DNA from: Lomentospora prolificans
Taxonomy: Eukaryota; Ascomycota; Sordariomycetes; Microascales; Microascaceae
Reading direction: 5' to 3'
NCBI GenBank assembly: GCA_029532625.1
Contig: JARFXM010000001.1
Coordinates: 248,001-312,000, forward strand
Length of the DNA: 64,000 nt
Shown: positions 1-12,386 of the stretch, piece by piece
How the letters are laid out: each line of letters opens with the position of its first letter
Position numbering within the stretch: the stretch's first letter is position 1
Position numbers and translations under genes: made by a program
The notes under the pieces: generated by a model
The model's input: the letters and a program-made list of their open reading frames with translations, nothing else
The model's database searches: none
Told to the model about the DNA's origin: nothing

Positions 1-378
1 CTGCGTTACTTCTTGTTGGATATTTGCAAAAGCCTTTCAAGGTTGCCAGATTAATGATTCGTTCCGGTCACTCCGCGATGTATTACTCTTCTTCCGGCCG
101 AGTCAGATTGGAGGCATTGATTACCCCCGAGGCGGACATATCGGCCGTATCCAACAGGAGAAGAGATCGTCACCCTTAACGGCTATATAACGGGGATTGC
201 ATCACTTGAAATGGGATTTCCTTCTAGCAAGCCTGTTAACTGTTTAACTCGTCCCTGTTAACTCATATTCATAATCTCCCCATAGATACTGCCTTCACAC
301 GTTAGCCTCCCTTATTATACATTGCTGGGCACCCATCACAAACGCAGCTCGGATATTCCCTATTACTACCACATCACC
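1..378. promoter_or_regulatory. Upstream region of the FAD monooxygenase gene
   Basis: No coding region is supported here. A TATATAA stretch at 184-190 lies about 190 bp before the chosen ATG and could be the TATA element. The rest is ordinary pyrimidine-rich fungal upstream sequence. Confidence 0.4.
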
Positions 379-1647
379 ATGGCCCGACTCAAGGTCCTCA
401 TCAGCGGTGCAGGGATTGCCGGAAACGCCCTCGCCTTCTGGCTCTCAAAGCTCGGCCACGAAGTCAGCGTCATCGAACGATTTCCCTCCCTCCGCACGAC
501 CGGTCTCCAACTCGACCTCCGAGGCCACGCCATCCCGGTCCTGAGACGCATGGGCCTCGATCGGGCCTTCGGAGCCAAAAGGGCCCCCGAACAGGGCATG
601 CAGGTTGTGGGCAGCTCGGGCAGACGCTGGGCGTTTTTCCCTGCCAACAAGTCTGGCGAGGGACTCCAAGGCTTTACAACTGATTGGGAGATTATGAGGG
701 GGGATCTTTGCCGACTCCTGTATGACGCCTCAAAGGACAACACAAACTTCATCTTTGGGTCTGGAATCGATAGCTTTGAACAAAAAGATGGCAACGTCCA
801 AGTTCGATTCACAGACGGGCACACCGATACCTTTGACCTTGTCGTTGGCGCAGATGGTGTATGGTCGCACACCCGAAAGCTGATGCTGGGACCTGATGAG
901 CCTGACCCATTCCAGCCGGTAGAAAACTTGTACTTGGCATACTTCACCATGCCACGGCCACTACGGAAAGGAGAGGAGTATATAGCCACCACATACGTGG
1001 CTCCCGGAGGCAAAGGCATAATGACTCGAAGGACCAATTCGGACGAAATCCAGGTTTACCTAAGCTGCAAAACTGACTCCGAAAGACTCAGAAAGGCCCG
1101 GCGCGGTGACGTTGAGGAAGAAAAGGCCGGCATGGCTGAAGTTTTAAAGGGCTCCGGCTGGATCACGGAAGATGTGCTAAAGGCGCTTCCGACTGTGGAA
1201 GACTTTTATTGCGAACGCCTAGGTCTCGTCAAAATGCAGGCTTGGTACAAGGGCAACGTTGTCTTGGTCGGCGACGCAGCTTATTGTCCTGCAGCACTTA
1301 CGGGTATGGGGACCAGCTCGGCTTTCGTCGGTACCTATATCCTGGCTGGCGAGATTGCAAAGCATTGTGGGGGCCCGAATGAGGAACAGGGAAAAGAGGG
1401 ACTTCCCACCGCGCTTCGGGCATACGACCAAAAGTTCCGTCCGTTTATGGATCAGGTACAGAAAGGGGTTGGTGAAAACACCGACCAGTGGCCGTCGACA
1501 TCCTTTGGAGTGACTGTCATGAACCTGCTTCTGGGCGTTGCTTCCCTGTTCAGAATCAACTTTCTCGGCAAATTCGTTCTGAAGGAGGATGTGAAGGGCT
1601 GGGACTTGCCAGATTACCGGGAACTCCACGGAGAAGTCAAACTTTGA
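379..1647 (+). CDS. FAD-dependent aromatic-ring-type monooxygenase
   Basis: Single-exon gene of 422 aa. The family (salicylate hydroxylase/UbiH/TetX-like, FAD_binding_3) uses FAD and NAD(P)H to hydroxylate small, often aromatic, substrates. Visible motifs are the N-terminal dinucleotide fold GAGIAG at residues 10-15 followed by an acidic strand end (VIER), the DG motif VVGADGVWSHTRK near residues 155-167, and the GD motif VGDAAYCPAALTGMG near 297-311, which holds the FAD ribityl. The frame opens earlier at 322, but the ATG at 379 has a CACCATGG context and directly precedes the Rossmann strand, so I start there. No signal peptide is seen, so it is probably cytosolic. It ends 107 bp from the converging sulfotransferase-like gene. 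The substrate is unknown; secondary metabolism is the common setting for this family. Confidence 0.9.
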   Translation: MARLKVLISGAGIAGNALAFWLSKLGHEVSVIERFPSLRTTGLQLDLRGHAIPVLRRMGLDRAFGAKRAPEQGMQVVGSSGRRWAFFPANKSGEGLQGFTTDWEIMRGDLCRLLYDASKDNTNFIFGSGIDSFEQKDGNVQVRFTDGHTDTFDLVVGADGVWSHTRKLMLGPDEPDPFQPVENLYLAYFTMPRPLRKGEEYIATTYVAPGGKGIMTRRTNSDEIQVYLSCKTDSERLRKARRGDVEEEKAGMAEVLKGSGWITEDVLKALPTVEDFYCERLGLVKMQAWYKGNVVLVGDAAYCPAALTGMGTSSAFVGTYILAGEIAKHCGGPNEEQGKEGLPTALRAYDQKFRPFMDQVQKGVGENTDQWPSTSFGVTVMNLLLGVASLFRINFLGKFVLKEDVKGWDLPDYRELHGEVKL

Positions 1648-1754
1648 GCATGCGACCGAGAATTGTATTTATAAGTATATGTAATTTGTGGTATTCAAAG
1701 ACCTTAATCAACCCAGATCTTGAGCCATGAAGATAGTACCAGCTATTACTCCAA

Positions 1755-2606
1755 TCATTTACGCCCCAGCGCAGCAGTAACTGTCGCCAGAGCTCCCACA
1801 ATGGTGTTCTCAATATGATAAAGACAGCGATCGACGAACCAGAAAATCGAAAGCGGGTCCTGGTTGAAAAGAGTCAGCTTCGAATTGGCCCGGGGAAACT
1901 GTCCCTGGTCCTGTGCCCTCTTATCCTCGACATCCAAGAATTCTAACAGCTGCTCCCATCGCGCATCGACATTGGCGTCCTTCGGCGTCATCTGGGGATT
2001 GTCGATATAGAACGTCATAAGCCTATCTGCCTCATTCCGAGCAGAGAAAAACTGCACAACCTCATCATTGTGAGTCCTATACTTGTCCAAATACTCTGCC
2101 GGGCAGTCGTCAGCCCTTAGGCATCCGTAAGTCGACGCATGGCCCTCCCATGATCGCATCCTAGTGTGAGCCTGGATGCTCCGTAGCCAGTCGTTCTCAT
2201 CGTTCCGGAGGCTGAGAATGAACTTGGCCGTTGGGTACTCCTCAGCCAATTCCTTGTAGGCGAGCGACCAAGGGATGTCCTCAAAGGCGTCGAACTTTTC
2301 AGTGTGCTGTTTCAAGGAGTTGATATACCCGTTGTTGTAAGCGTGGAAGAGCCAGCGGGAGCGAAGGTCATCCCAGCCAGATCGGCGGTATCCAAGCTGT
2401 GCGAGGGCGTCTCCTAGGCTTGTAGTCCCAGTCTTGCTGAGGCCGACAACGAAGACTTTGTGGTCAATTGGCTTTCTTGAGAGCTCTTCTGTCCCGATGG
2501 CGAAATAGACGATTAGGATGGCGGAGACTACGGCTAACAAAGTGCCCGACACCCCCAGAGTCTCCGCCGGGCTAGGACGCGGCTCTTCCTTTTTCTGGTT
2601 GCTCAT
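1755..2606 (-). CDS. Membrane-anchored sulfotransferase-family protein
   Basis: Single-exon gene of 283 aa. Residues 19-37 form one hydrophobic segment (VSGTLLAVVSAILIVYFAIG) that would anchor it in a membrane. It is followed by a P-loop-like PAPS-binding motif, FVVGLSKTGTTSLGDAL (about residues 52-68), typical of fungal sulfotransferase-like (Sulfotransfer_4) proteins. Further conserved stretches are DIPWSLAYKELAEEYPTAKFILSLRN and NPQMTPKDANVDARWEQLLEFLDV. The family is expected to transfer sulfate from PAPS to a small acceptor, but many fungal members are uncharacterised. The frame extends upstream to 2696; the ATG at 2606 removes an unconvincing extension. It is tail-to-tail with the monooxygenase, so a shared pathway is possible but unproven. 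Confidence 0.75.
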   Translation of the reverse strand: MSNQKKEEPRPSPAETLGVSGTLLAVVSAILIVYFAIGTEELSRKPIDHKVFVVGLSKTGTTSLGDALAQLGYRRSGWDDLRSRWLFHAYNNGYINSLKQHTEKFDAFEDIPWSLAYKELAEEYPTAKFILSLRNDENDWLRSIQAHTRMRSWEGHASTYGCLRADDCPAEYLDKYRTHNDEVVQFFSARNEADRLMTFYIDNPQMTPKDANVDARWEQLLEFLDVEDKRAQDQGQFPRANSKLTLFNQDPLSIFWFVDRCLYHIENTIVGALATVTAALGRK

Positions 2607-3631
2607 GACGTTGACTATATGGAGTGAAAGTGACTGCAAAACAACGACGAGACGCAAACCTTCATGATGGGCAGGAGGGTCGAAGCGAAATATCAATCCT
2701 GGTTATGAAACAGAAAAAAAAGAAATCGAACAAAGTCTTGGCACCGATAGCAGGGATTCACGAAGCTAGCACCCACGAGGTCGGCTCAACTCACTTGATA
2801 GGTTCGCATCCCGCCCCAGCACCCAAAGGAGCAAAAGGCGCGTACTAGCTCCACGCCGAAGAACGCAATTCGATTGATTTATCGTCTTCGGTAATAATCA
2901 AGGGATAATATTGGCTGCCAAGACTGACGCGTCAGGTTATCTTGACTCGTTTCCAACTATTTCGCGCAGACGAAAGATGCCGCTCACCCTCGACAGGCTT
3001 GCGCCCAGCTATAGTATAATATAAAGACGGACAGGTCTGTCTCAATTTCCACGGCTAACAATAAGATACACTTGCGAATCTGTGATTCCCAAGCATGCGA
3101 TGCGACACTAAGCTCCACCATAACAGGCTTTCCATGGTCACGCGACACAGGCAAAGTATCAATCACAAGTCACAGGCATATAGTGAAAAAGGAAATAAAT
3201 TAGCCTAGGTATGTTGCAAGGGTATACATAATCCAACAGGCCAAATCCTCCTCTCCAGACCGTAGCCATCACCAGAAAGCCGGCGAGAATTGCCCCAAAA
3301 AATATCGAGGGTATCCAGAGCGAGGCAACACCTCGCCAGCCCGCCTCCGGCCCAGCCCAATCGCAGGAGAAAAGGTCGCGTCCCTCCCGGCAAGAGAAAG
3401 AGCTTGCCATTTCTCTCTCGGTAGGAAAAGCGAAGACAGAACCGAAATTAGCTACATGCGACAACGAACAGAGAGACATATAAACGCGAGGGGGCGAGAT
3501 GAGGCAATTAGACCATGGGGACTTTTTGTGTTTTGGACACACCCATGGTCTACGTCCCGGCCCCCATCATTATTAAAGGAACTGGGGCGACGAAGGGTGA
3601 CAAGTGCAGATTAAGATGCTGTCCTATGCGC
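2607..3631. other. Intergenic, no gene seen
   Basis: This lies between the 5' end of the sulfotransferase-like gene and the 3' end of the sugar transporter gene. The short frames here (at most 127 codons) show no recognisable motif. It should hold the promoter of the former and the 3' UTR of the latter. Confidence 0.5.
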
Positions 3632-5546
3632 CTAAGCAGCAGACTTGCCTGTCTCCATGTTCCTGGTGTTGATGTCCTCTTCGTGCTCAGCAACGCGGAT
3701 CTCCTTCTCGACCTGCTCGAGATCAATATGGGCAACCGCATCATCACCATCAAAGATGCGAGCAATCTCCTCAAGAGTGGGGCCCTTGGTCTCAACGTAG
3801 AAGAACCAGACAAAGATGAGCTCGCAGAAGTCCCAGAGGGTATAGAACAACATGAAGTTCCAGTGATTGGGGAGGTTGTTCCAAGCGAGAAGGTTAGTCT
3901 GGTTTCCAAGAGCGAGAATAGCCTGGATGGTGACGTTCAGAATCATCATACCCTTAGCACGGAGGGCGAAGGGGAGAATCTCTAGGGCGTAGGCGACGAG
4001 GAGACCAGAGAAACCAATGTCATAGAAGATACCGAAGAACCAGATGAATACGATCTGGGCATTTCCAGAGGCGATATTCTTGTTGTTTGCATCAATCGAA
4101 TTCTCGTAGATGGCACCGGTGATAGTCCAGCAGATAAAGGAACCGACCATGCCACTGATGGCGAAGAGGAAGAGAGGGCGACGGCCAAGCCTGTCAACAG
4201 TCAAGGCGGCACCAATGGAAACGATCAAGTCCAAGATGGTCTTGCCAGCAGTCAACTATCAAGAGAAGGTTGAGTTAGTCTTCATAATACTTTAGCCAAC
4301 GACTTCAAGGTGCTATCAAGACGTACAGCAAGCTTCTGGTTCTGCTCGGTGATACCAGCATTGGAGTAAATATCATCAATGTAGTTGGAAAACAGGGCGT
4401 TTCCAGAGTACTGCGAAATAATACCGAGAGAAAGGATGATAGCAAGTCGCCACCTGTTGCCCTTGGTTCGGAAGAAGTCAAGGTAGCTGGTGCTCTTGTT
4501 GGCCTGCGCCTCCATGACAATAGTCTCCTTGATCTCGCGGAACTCAAACTGCACAGTGGCGTTGCTGGAGTTGCCACCACCGTGATGCTTGACGAGGACG
4601 TCAAAGGCCTGGTCTGGCTTATCCTTGCTGACAAGGAAACGGGGGGACTCGGGAATCCACCAGACACCGCAAAGCTGGAAGATGGAGGGGAAAGCCTGGA
4701 TGAGAGTGATGGACCGCCAGCTCCAGTGGTTGTCAATCTGAGCAGTTCCCCAACCAATGACGGAGACAACTGGATTGGCAATGGCGTTAGTGGTATGCTC
4801 TGAACGCTGTTGGGTGATTTTTGGGGGGGGGGGGCGGTTTTTGCTCCCCGGGGGGGGGGGGGGGGGAGGACTTACTGAGGGAACCCAAGTTCCACAGACA
4901 GTTGTACACGGCCGTGAGGGGACCACGGTGCTGGGGATGGCAAATCTCAGTGAGCAAAAGAGGCGAACACATCTGAGCAGGCGAATTTCCAAAACCAAGG
5001 AGGAAACGGCCAGCCAGCCACACTGAGGTGAGAAAGAATCACAAGTCAGTCAATCGCGTCCCGCAGTTCCAGGGCTAGAAAGGAAGGAAAAAACGAAAAT
5101 GACAAGCGAAGCGAATACTCACTTCCATAGCCGTTAGTAAAGGCAGAGACAAAAGCACCGATGATCATGATGACACAGCCAAACATGATGGTAGGCTTTC
5201 GGCCGAAACGATCGGCAATGTAGGGGGTAAGGAAGAAGGAGATAATAGAACCAATGTTGAACATGTTGACCATGATGCCGAGAAGGTTCTCGTCCTTTTT
5301 CCACTCGCCATTCACCTTGCTGAAAACGTCACCGTGGTCTTCATAGTACTCCTTAAACTTGTCCATCTGCTGAGCAGCGTTCATCAACATGCCGTCGTAA
5401 CCGGTTGTGGCGGAGGCGATAAGAAGGAAAACGCTCATGATGTAGAGCTTGCGGAGATGAGGCTCCTTCCTCCAGTTTACGTGCTCGAAACGGGGAGCAT
5501 CGGAGCGGGCGGCCGTTTCGGCGCCGGCGTTGGCGAGGCCGACCAT
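3632..5546 (-). CDS. MFS sugar transporter (lactose/hexose permease type)
   Basis: Four exons at 5546-5123, 5022-4876, 4799-4327 and 4255-3632 give 555 aa. Phases agree at all three junctions (1, 1, 0). This is a 12-helix proton-coupled sugar porter of the plasma membrane. Signatures are ADRFGRKPTIMFG after helix 2 (G-R-K motif), WLAGRFLLGFGNS in helix 4, WWIPESPRFLVSKDK before the central loop, VDRLGRRPLFLF in the second half, and a PETKG-like VETKGPTLEEIARIF near the C-terminus. The first two introns interrupt the N-terminal half. The second intron (4800-4875) holds runs of 12 and 17 Gs on the + strand, so its exact length may be a sequencing artefact, although the splice sites themselves read cleanly. 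The substrate cannot be told from sequence; lactose/galactose or other disaccharides are typical of close relatives. Confidence 0.88.
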
Positions 5547-8500
5547 TTTCGATTATTGCTCTCGGTGAAGCAGGCTACTTGCCTTTTGGGTGAGAATGAT
5601 GATGGTACAGCAACAGGTAAGGGGGAGGGGGTATCTCAGTCAAGGGTCGTAACAAAGAAGAAAGAAGGACGGGGTAGGCAAGGTAGGTTTCAAGCAGAGC
5701 GTGGGGAGATATCTGCGATATATACCCCAGCAAGGTTGCAGGCTTGCTTGGTCGAGGCCGGTCGGGGTGTGGAGAGGAGGGACAAGACGGAAGAAAAGCT
5801 TCGGGACGATTTGCCAAGGGCCCAATTGACTGCATATATGGGGACGAGGGCCTGGGAGAGGGCTCTCTGACTGAGGGTCCCGCGGGCTCCCAATCCGCAG
5901 TCTGGGAGTTCGTGTGTGCATGTTGGGGTACATGTGGTGGAACCGAGCACCGCACCGCAGGGCCGAACCGAGTCACAAAGCGCAATAAGCATCCTATAGT
6001 AGCAAAAGATTGGAGCAGACGGACTGGGATTGCGGAAGCTTGGTCCGAAAGAACACGAGGCCGTCGCCAAATGACAAAGAAGCCTGCATACAGAGTAGCA
6101 TCACACCACACTCCATCTTGGTTTCTGCACGTTGTTAGTCAGGTATATATAGATCTACACGCAGGTATCACCAGCTCGGCACCCCCCCCCCCCCCCCCCC
6201 CCTTCCCCCTTGGACCCTCGGTTCCCCATGTTCACCCCCTCACCTGGTGCTCTATCTGGGGTTGGATCCCCGAAAACACGCCTCCACATTTGGACTAACC
6301 CCGCAGATGGCAAAAAAGAAAGAGGAAAAAGGGGATCGCTTGGTATTTATCGCCTCGAGTACAGGGGAGGAAATCATGTGGTGGGCTATCTTTTGGCTCG
6401 GTCTGGCATTGAATCACGCGGAACTCACGATACACTAATACACGGGTGAAGGAAGAGAGGGAGAAAGCCCAAATGTGAGTGAGCAACAGAACCGGGTCGG
6501 CAAAAAGCGGTAGAGGAAGGGGGGGAGGGAATCCAGCGCCAGCGGCAAATAGCACAATGGCTCACGAGTGCTCAGTCTGTCTGCCAGTTCGCCCGACATG
6601 AAGCCGCCAGTCAGCCAGCCAGTCGTCCAGTCGAGCGGGGAGTGGGTCAGTGGCCGTTACCACTTCACTGCCGTTACCATTTGAGCTCACCCGCTGCATC
6701 AGCCGTTGTCTCTTTCCCCTATTTTCCGAGGCCCCATTTGCCCCATAACTCAATCTCCTTAGCGAGCCTAATGCTGAATGGTTAGACGCGATAAAACCTG
6801 GCATGCAATTGTGTGCAATTCGAGCAAGCACCTATTTTTTGTTGTCTTATTTTTCTTTGGCATTTCGCGATGTTCGGTGGAGGGAAATGAGGGGAAGGGG
6901 CAACCAACAACTAGCCCACCCTCCCATATCCCCCCCCAATCATTCCCTCATGGGTACTTGTAATTGCGCCCGTACATTTTTTGATTTGTTTTTGGCGATG
7001 GTACCTCTTGGATACCTTGGCACGGGGTTTGGTCCAGTGTTGGTTCGTGGAAAAGCGAATTATTCGCCCCTCCTAGACGAATGCTTGGCCATTTGCAGTT
7101 CTTGGCCACCTGCATCGACTCACCACTCAGCCACTCAACCAACCCTCCGCTGTTCTCGGGCCCGACAGCCGAGAAATGCAGCACCAGCGCTGATGGTGGC
7201 ATGCCCAGACATTTTCATAAGCTTGTCCAGATGTGAATCAGTAGCCTATAGGTCGATTGAATTCTGGGAGAATAAAACCGGAGTCGAGCTAGAATTAACC
7301 GCTGCTGTGGCACCTTGGCAGCCAAGCCTGCGTGGCTGTTCCTGTCTTTCCCCTTCCCTCCTCCCCGTCTTGGCCCCTTCCCCCTCTCTCCTCTCTCTTT
7401 TGACGCTCTGATTCTCTACCTCTCGTGTCTGTCGACCCCGATGGACGTTTTGAGTGGAGACATCTTTCAACGGCGTGGCGTGTCGGCGTTTATTAGCCCA
7501 GCCCGAAGCAGACATGGCACAAAGTGGGGAAGTGGCGGGCGGCAGTTGGACCGCGATCGATCTTATGCACTGGATTTTCGAGCTACCGAGAATTTATGGC
7601 CGCTGGGGACAATTTCCCTTGAAGAAGAATCAAATTTCTCCCCGGGACGGCATGCCATCGTACGGTAGTGCTGATTGCCAGCATTCCAGCGCCCCACAAA
7701 ACACGACACGGGGAAAGCTGTTTTGGGCTGGCCGTTCATCTGCTGGCTCACGGACGGGCGAAACCTGGCCCGCCGTCGTAGTGGGCACGTCGCGTAATTA
7801 GAAGGGGGGGCGGCATGCAACCAAGGTGGGCAGTCCAGGCAGGGCGTCTGTACCGTCGACACAGGCCACTGTCATGAAAGCTAGCAGTGAGTGAAGCCGG
7901 TGATGGAAGAATGGGATTCCCTCGGCGAGCGAGGACAAGACCCGCCATTATGGTAAGGATAAATGAGCATCGCGATATGAATGGATGGATAAATTGAAAG
8001 CCAGTCGCCTAGTGTCTGGAAGAATGTAAAACCCCTCCCCACTCACCGATCCTGTGCCCCCCCCCCCCTTCCCCCCCTTTGTCCGTGCGGAGCACGCTGG
8101 TTTGGGAGGGCTTGGCAACGAGTTCCGCGGGCAACACTGTCGCAAAAAAGAGGTTCACTATTCCGTCCCAAAATCCAACCCAAGCGTCGTCTTGGCCAGC
8201 CTCGGACCAGTTATTAAGGGGCATTCTTGGTCATGTACTCTGCCGCATCGAGATGCAAGACGCGAAGATACAGCAAACAGCAAGACTCTCCCAAGCCCTC
8301 TTTCGGGAATCCGGGAGCTGAACGATTTCCAGAGTAACGGCTCCAAGCTCGTTGGCTTGTCACGAAAATGGGATGCCACACCTTGTATCTGACATTTATG
8401 CGTCCCCTGTTCGTGCCAATGTTGGGCCTGGCTGGCATGCCCAGCGCCAGCCAATATTGGCCCTGAGCCGTCCCCAAAAGTATACCCCATGTACCCGTTT

Positions 8501-9000
8501 CTTACGTGTTGCCTCCAGCTTTCTGCCTCGCTCTTACTGGTCTGCCATAATCTTTTCGGCCATGGGATTATCCCGACGTACTACCCGAGTCAATTCTACC
8601 GGTTCCCGGTCTTGGTGCTGGCCCTTGGCATCCACAGTCTAGCCATCGAATGAGCGTGCCCCACTTCCATTATACATATGCGCGAATCTTATATTGAACA
8701 TCAACTCCTAGAGTGGTAGTGCACCGGCTGGGAAAGAAACAACTTGGGCCGCATTTTACCCCGGGACGGTTGTATTACCTGGGGTCATGTTTTTTTTTAA
8801 AAAAATCCCAGATGGTACCGCTGGTCGCTACGCTAGATCGAGCGACTAAAACCACTAAAACGGGCGTCGCCTGGCTCAGTGTGATATACAAGGATACTGT
8901 GCCCGCTACCACGGGCGTTGGGACCGGCGTTGGTCGCTTGGAGCCGGGTGTGCGCTGGTGCTGCATCAAAAGCGGGAGGCTAACCTTGTCACCCATCTGA
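5547..9000. other. Gene-free stretch, first part
   Basis: No gene is supported. The part next to 5546 must hold the sugar transporter promoter. A C21 run lies at 6182-6202 and another long C run near 8057. Open frames reach about 200 codons (6803-7411, + strand) but are low-complexity Ser/Pro/Leu-rich with no motif. I see no tRNA, rRNA or transposase signature. Confidence 0.45.
6182..6202. repeat. C21 homopolymer
   Basis: Twenty-one consecutive Cs. Length is uncertain in most sequencing data. Confidence 0.9.
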
Positions 9001-11423
9001 TTTGGATGAGGCTCTTGGACCTTGGCAGCAACGAGACACGTAATGTCGTGTCGTAGTTTCTTACTTGGTAAAATCATTTAGCGACGACTCCGGCGATGGG
9101 TTGAGATTGCTAGAACGGAACCCGGGCTTGGGTCCCTCGTATCCATTCTTAATCGCGCCCATGATTCTATGATAACGCACCCGTGATCGGAAAGCAAGCG
9201 GCAGCAATGCAAACTCTGACCGAAACACGTGCCAGACGCTTGGGCAAAGTCAACACCTAGCTAGGCGTTGGCTTCTCCCCTCTTGGCGCCGAGCCGACGG
9301 TTTATGCACAAGATGAGGATCGCCGGTTGAAAGAGGCTTGCTTGTCTGGGCTGAGGTTCTCATTTCTCCAAACAAGCGAAATACAGCCATAGATTCAAGA
9401 CGTAGTGATCTCTATTACGAATTGTCCTTGGCAAATCACTAAATGAACTCAATTGATAACCTAGAGAGCTGTGGAATTGCTGACGACCCGTGTCGTTCCT
9501 AGCAGTCAATCTTCGAGGCAATCACCTGACACTTGTAATCATGGACTGCACTCTTCCCCAGGAAAAACTTACACATTTATATCTCTGGCTGCGGAATACA
9601 CCTATCCAATTCTTTTCCTCTAATAACGCCGGGTCAAGTCATCGGCCCCAGCACGCGACCCAGCAGAACAGTGCCCCGAGATGGCCGTGCTTCCCGCGCT
9701 TGCGAGTCTGTACTACATGAGAAGCGTTAGGAAGGTCCATTATGAGCCAAGTAGTCTTGCGGCCATATAACCTCTAGGTGTTTGTTTACGTTCTCCTTTA
9801 TGGAGGTGTGGAAGAAGAATGTGTTATCGCATCGCCACGACCGTGATAATCCAGATTCTTTTACCCCGCCAAGGTATTACCTAAGCGATTGACCTGAAGT
9901 GATATGAATTTTCATAGAAATCACAGTCGCGGTGTACTCTATGGGTATACCGTAGCCGTGATATCGTATGTTTGAACCTTCACTTCTGAATATCAAAAAC
10001 TCGTCAACGAAAAAAGACTGCATTCCAAGCTTCTCGGTATCTGAGCCCAACGCCCCAGACTTGCTTCGAGGCTTCGACATCCGCAGCATTGGACAGAACA
10101 GATGCCGAACTGGCAGCCTTCTATGACCATTAACTGCAGGAAGACGAGCAATTTGAGTAGACAGGCTAAAGTGTGGGGGGAAGTCCTCCACACATGCATC
10201 AGCCCCAAAGGAGCATGGAGGGACTATTGCTTGGCCCATTTCGAGGGTATGCTTTCATCCGAACGCCATGGAAGCATTGATCGACCAACAGACCGCACCA
10301 TCCAGCCTCATATCATGCTGTTGGTTCCGATCCGGATCTGAATTATATAAACAGACAGCTATGCCAAGTTAATCGCACTGCCAAGCACGCATCAGCAGTT
10401 GGCCTCGCTAATGCGGCGCCCCCATCCATCCAGGCCTTCCCTGCATGGAAACCCTGCAGTGGTTTATTCCACTGAATGTTAGCTGCTGTGCCTGCAGCCA
10501 CTCAAGATAATCGAAACGTAAAGAGCCACATAGCTCCCTTGCTATGGAATGGAGCAATGGCATGGCGAATTGCTCCTCTGGTGCGATAATTGCGATTCTA
10601 AGAGATACGGTGCTATTGGCCCCATAAATAGAGATTTTTCATCTACGATTGGCATACCGCCCATGAGTTGTTCCTTTTTAGGGTTACGGGGTGGTAACGA
10701 CAAGACTGTCCCTACTGAATCTTAGGGGTATCCAAGCGCTTCTATGGATGCCAGGTAGGCGTGACGGGTTCTAGTCTGGTCTTTTACTCCGTATCGTACC
10801 GGCCTCGTGCCGAGTGTGAGCCAAGTTCACGCGAGCTCCTCATTCCTCTAGCGCTCATGGGGTCAAGTGTCTCCCAACCTAAGTTGCCAGCCGTAGAAAT
10901 TCTCAGACATTGTTGGCAATAAAGGCATAATCGCACCGCATGGGCGTCTTCAGACATTCCCTCCCTAACTAGAGAATTCATCAAGCATCTTTCCGAGTCA
11001 CCAGCCAAGTAGCTTTCAAGGAGCGCGAACGAAGTCGCGACGCTGATAAGGTTTCCGATGATTCAACCACTAGCCGCCCAAGTGTTCTTTTCTTCCTCCT
11101 CCATCCCGCCCTCGCACCCAGTCCCTCTAAAGAACCAGGAATGAAGCTCGTTTCCCTTCCTCTAATCCTCGGGACCGGCATTCCCCGCCAGTCTCGTCGG
11201 AGTCATGGAAAAGCGGAACACGTCCCTGTTGCCTTCCACGGCCGTACTTGACACTTCTCATGATCCAAGAAAACGTTGGACTCGCCAGTGTTTCGCCAAT
11301 CCACGGTATAATCGCCAGACCTCTTCATGAAGCGAACTTTCTTGAGGAACGTTGGGAACAGCGAGCTCTCCTCGAGACTGGAATGCACTATCACTCCACG
11401 CTAGCTCCCGTCACCGAGGCCTG

Positions 11424-12179
11424 CTAAATCGGATGCGACGCGCGCGTACTGTACCATGAGTCCCAAAGGGCGGTAGAACCGGCGTACGCCTGCTCAAGGC
11501 CCCACGGATCTGAGTGTTTGTCGAAGAATTTTGGGATGGCGACGATTGCGTCCACAGGCCCGCCGCCAAATTGAAATTTGCGATCCTGAAGAGCATAGCC
11601 GAGGCGGACATCCCGGCGTATAATTAGTTGGAAGAAAGGGAAATCATCGCAAGGTGGATTGAAACCTGAGTAAAGTATGAGGGGGATATAGAGCAGATGC
11701 GATGATTGTCTTGTGAGGCGAGGTTGATGGATCGATAGCAGGGCAGGATGGACGGGGAGGTGTCTAAGCGACCAGGAGATTGGTCGAGCATTATGGAAGA
11801 TGAACCCAACTATAAGGCAGAACAAGATCGTAGAGCATAGCGAGGTGAGATTGTAGAACTGGCTGGACCTGTCGGCAATTAGGAGTTGCTTGAAGGAATT
11901 ACAGACGACAGCGGAAAGTGTGTCCGTAGTATCTTTATTCATCACGTTGAGATCTGGATGTGCATGACCCAAAGGGAAGCGACTATAAGTTGGCTCTGAG
12001 GACAAAATAGCTATTAGAGGTATACCCAGGTGAAAAGGTAACCTAGTATATGTACAACCTATTGCAGCGAAGTCAACTAGGATATAAACCGCTCCCCTGG
12101 CGTGAAGGGAGCTTGATCCCTTGGCCACATCCTCACGGAGACTGCTCACAAGGGACCTTCCAGCCGACGGGAAGAACAT
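11424..12179 (-). CDS. Uncertain ORF, no family recognised
   Basis: An uninterrupted 251-codon frame. The translation has a hydrophobic segment (LTSLCSTILFCLIVGFIF) and an ordinary-looking C-terminal part (DRKFQFGGGPVDAIVAIPKFF). I recognise no domain, and the N-terminal half reads like non-coding sequence. A frame this long is unlikely but possible by chance in 64 kb, so it may be spurious, a decayed gene or a lineage-specific gene. Confidence 0.12.
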   Translation of the reverse strand: MFFPSAGRSLVSSLREDVAKGSSSLHARGAVYILVDFAAIGCTYTRLPFHLGIPLIAILSSEPTYSRFPLGHAHPDLNVMNKDTTDTLSAVVCNSFKQLLIADRSSQFYNLTSLCSTILFCLIVGFIFHNARPISWSLRHLPVHPALLSIHQPRLTRQSSHLLYIPLILYSGFNPPCDDFPFFQLIIRRDVRLGYALQDRKFQFGGGPVDAIVAIPKFFDKHSDPWGLEQAYAGSTALWDSWYSTRASHPI

Positions 12180-12368
12180 AGTCGCCCTAGCTAAGTTTTT
12201 CCTAGCTAAGGTAGCGGGATTAGCTCCCAGTCTACTATATATCTCCGTAGTATCGATCCTTGATGTTGATCGCCCGGCGGTTCTCCCATCTGCAGATTGG
12301 GGGGATCTGTCAGTCTTCTACTCCATTGTGTTGAGGGTAGGAGAGGAGGGGCCCCGCGGCGGGAGGTT

Positions 12369-12386
12369 GGGGGGGGGGGGGGGGGG
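12369..12386. repeat. G18 homopolymer
   Basis: Eighteen consecutive Gs inside the gene-free stretch. Confidence 0.9.

Noticed and set aside
6803..7411. 202-codon plus-strand frame
   Set aside because: Ser/Leu/Pro-rich, no domain, no plausible splice partners; likely chance.
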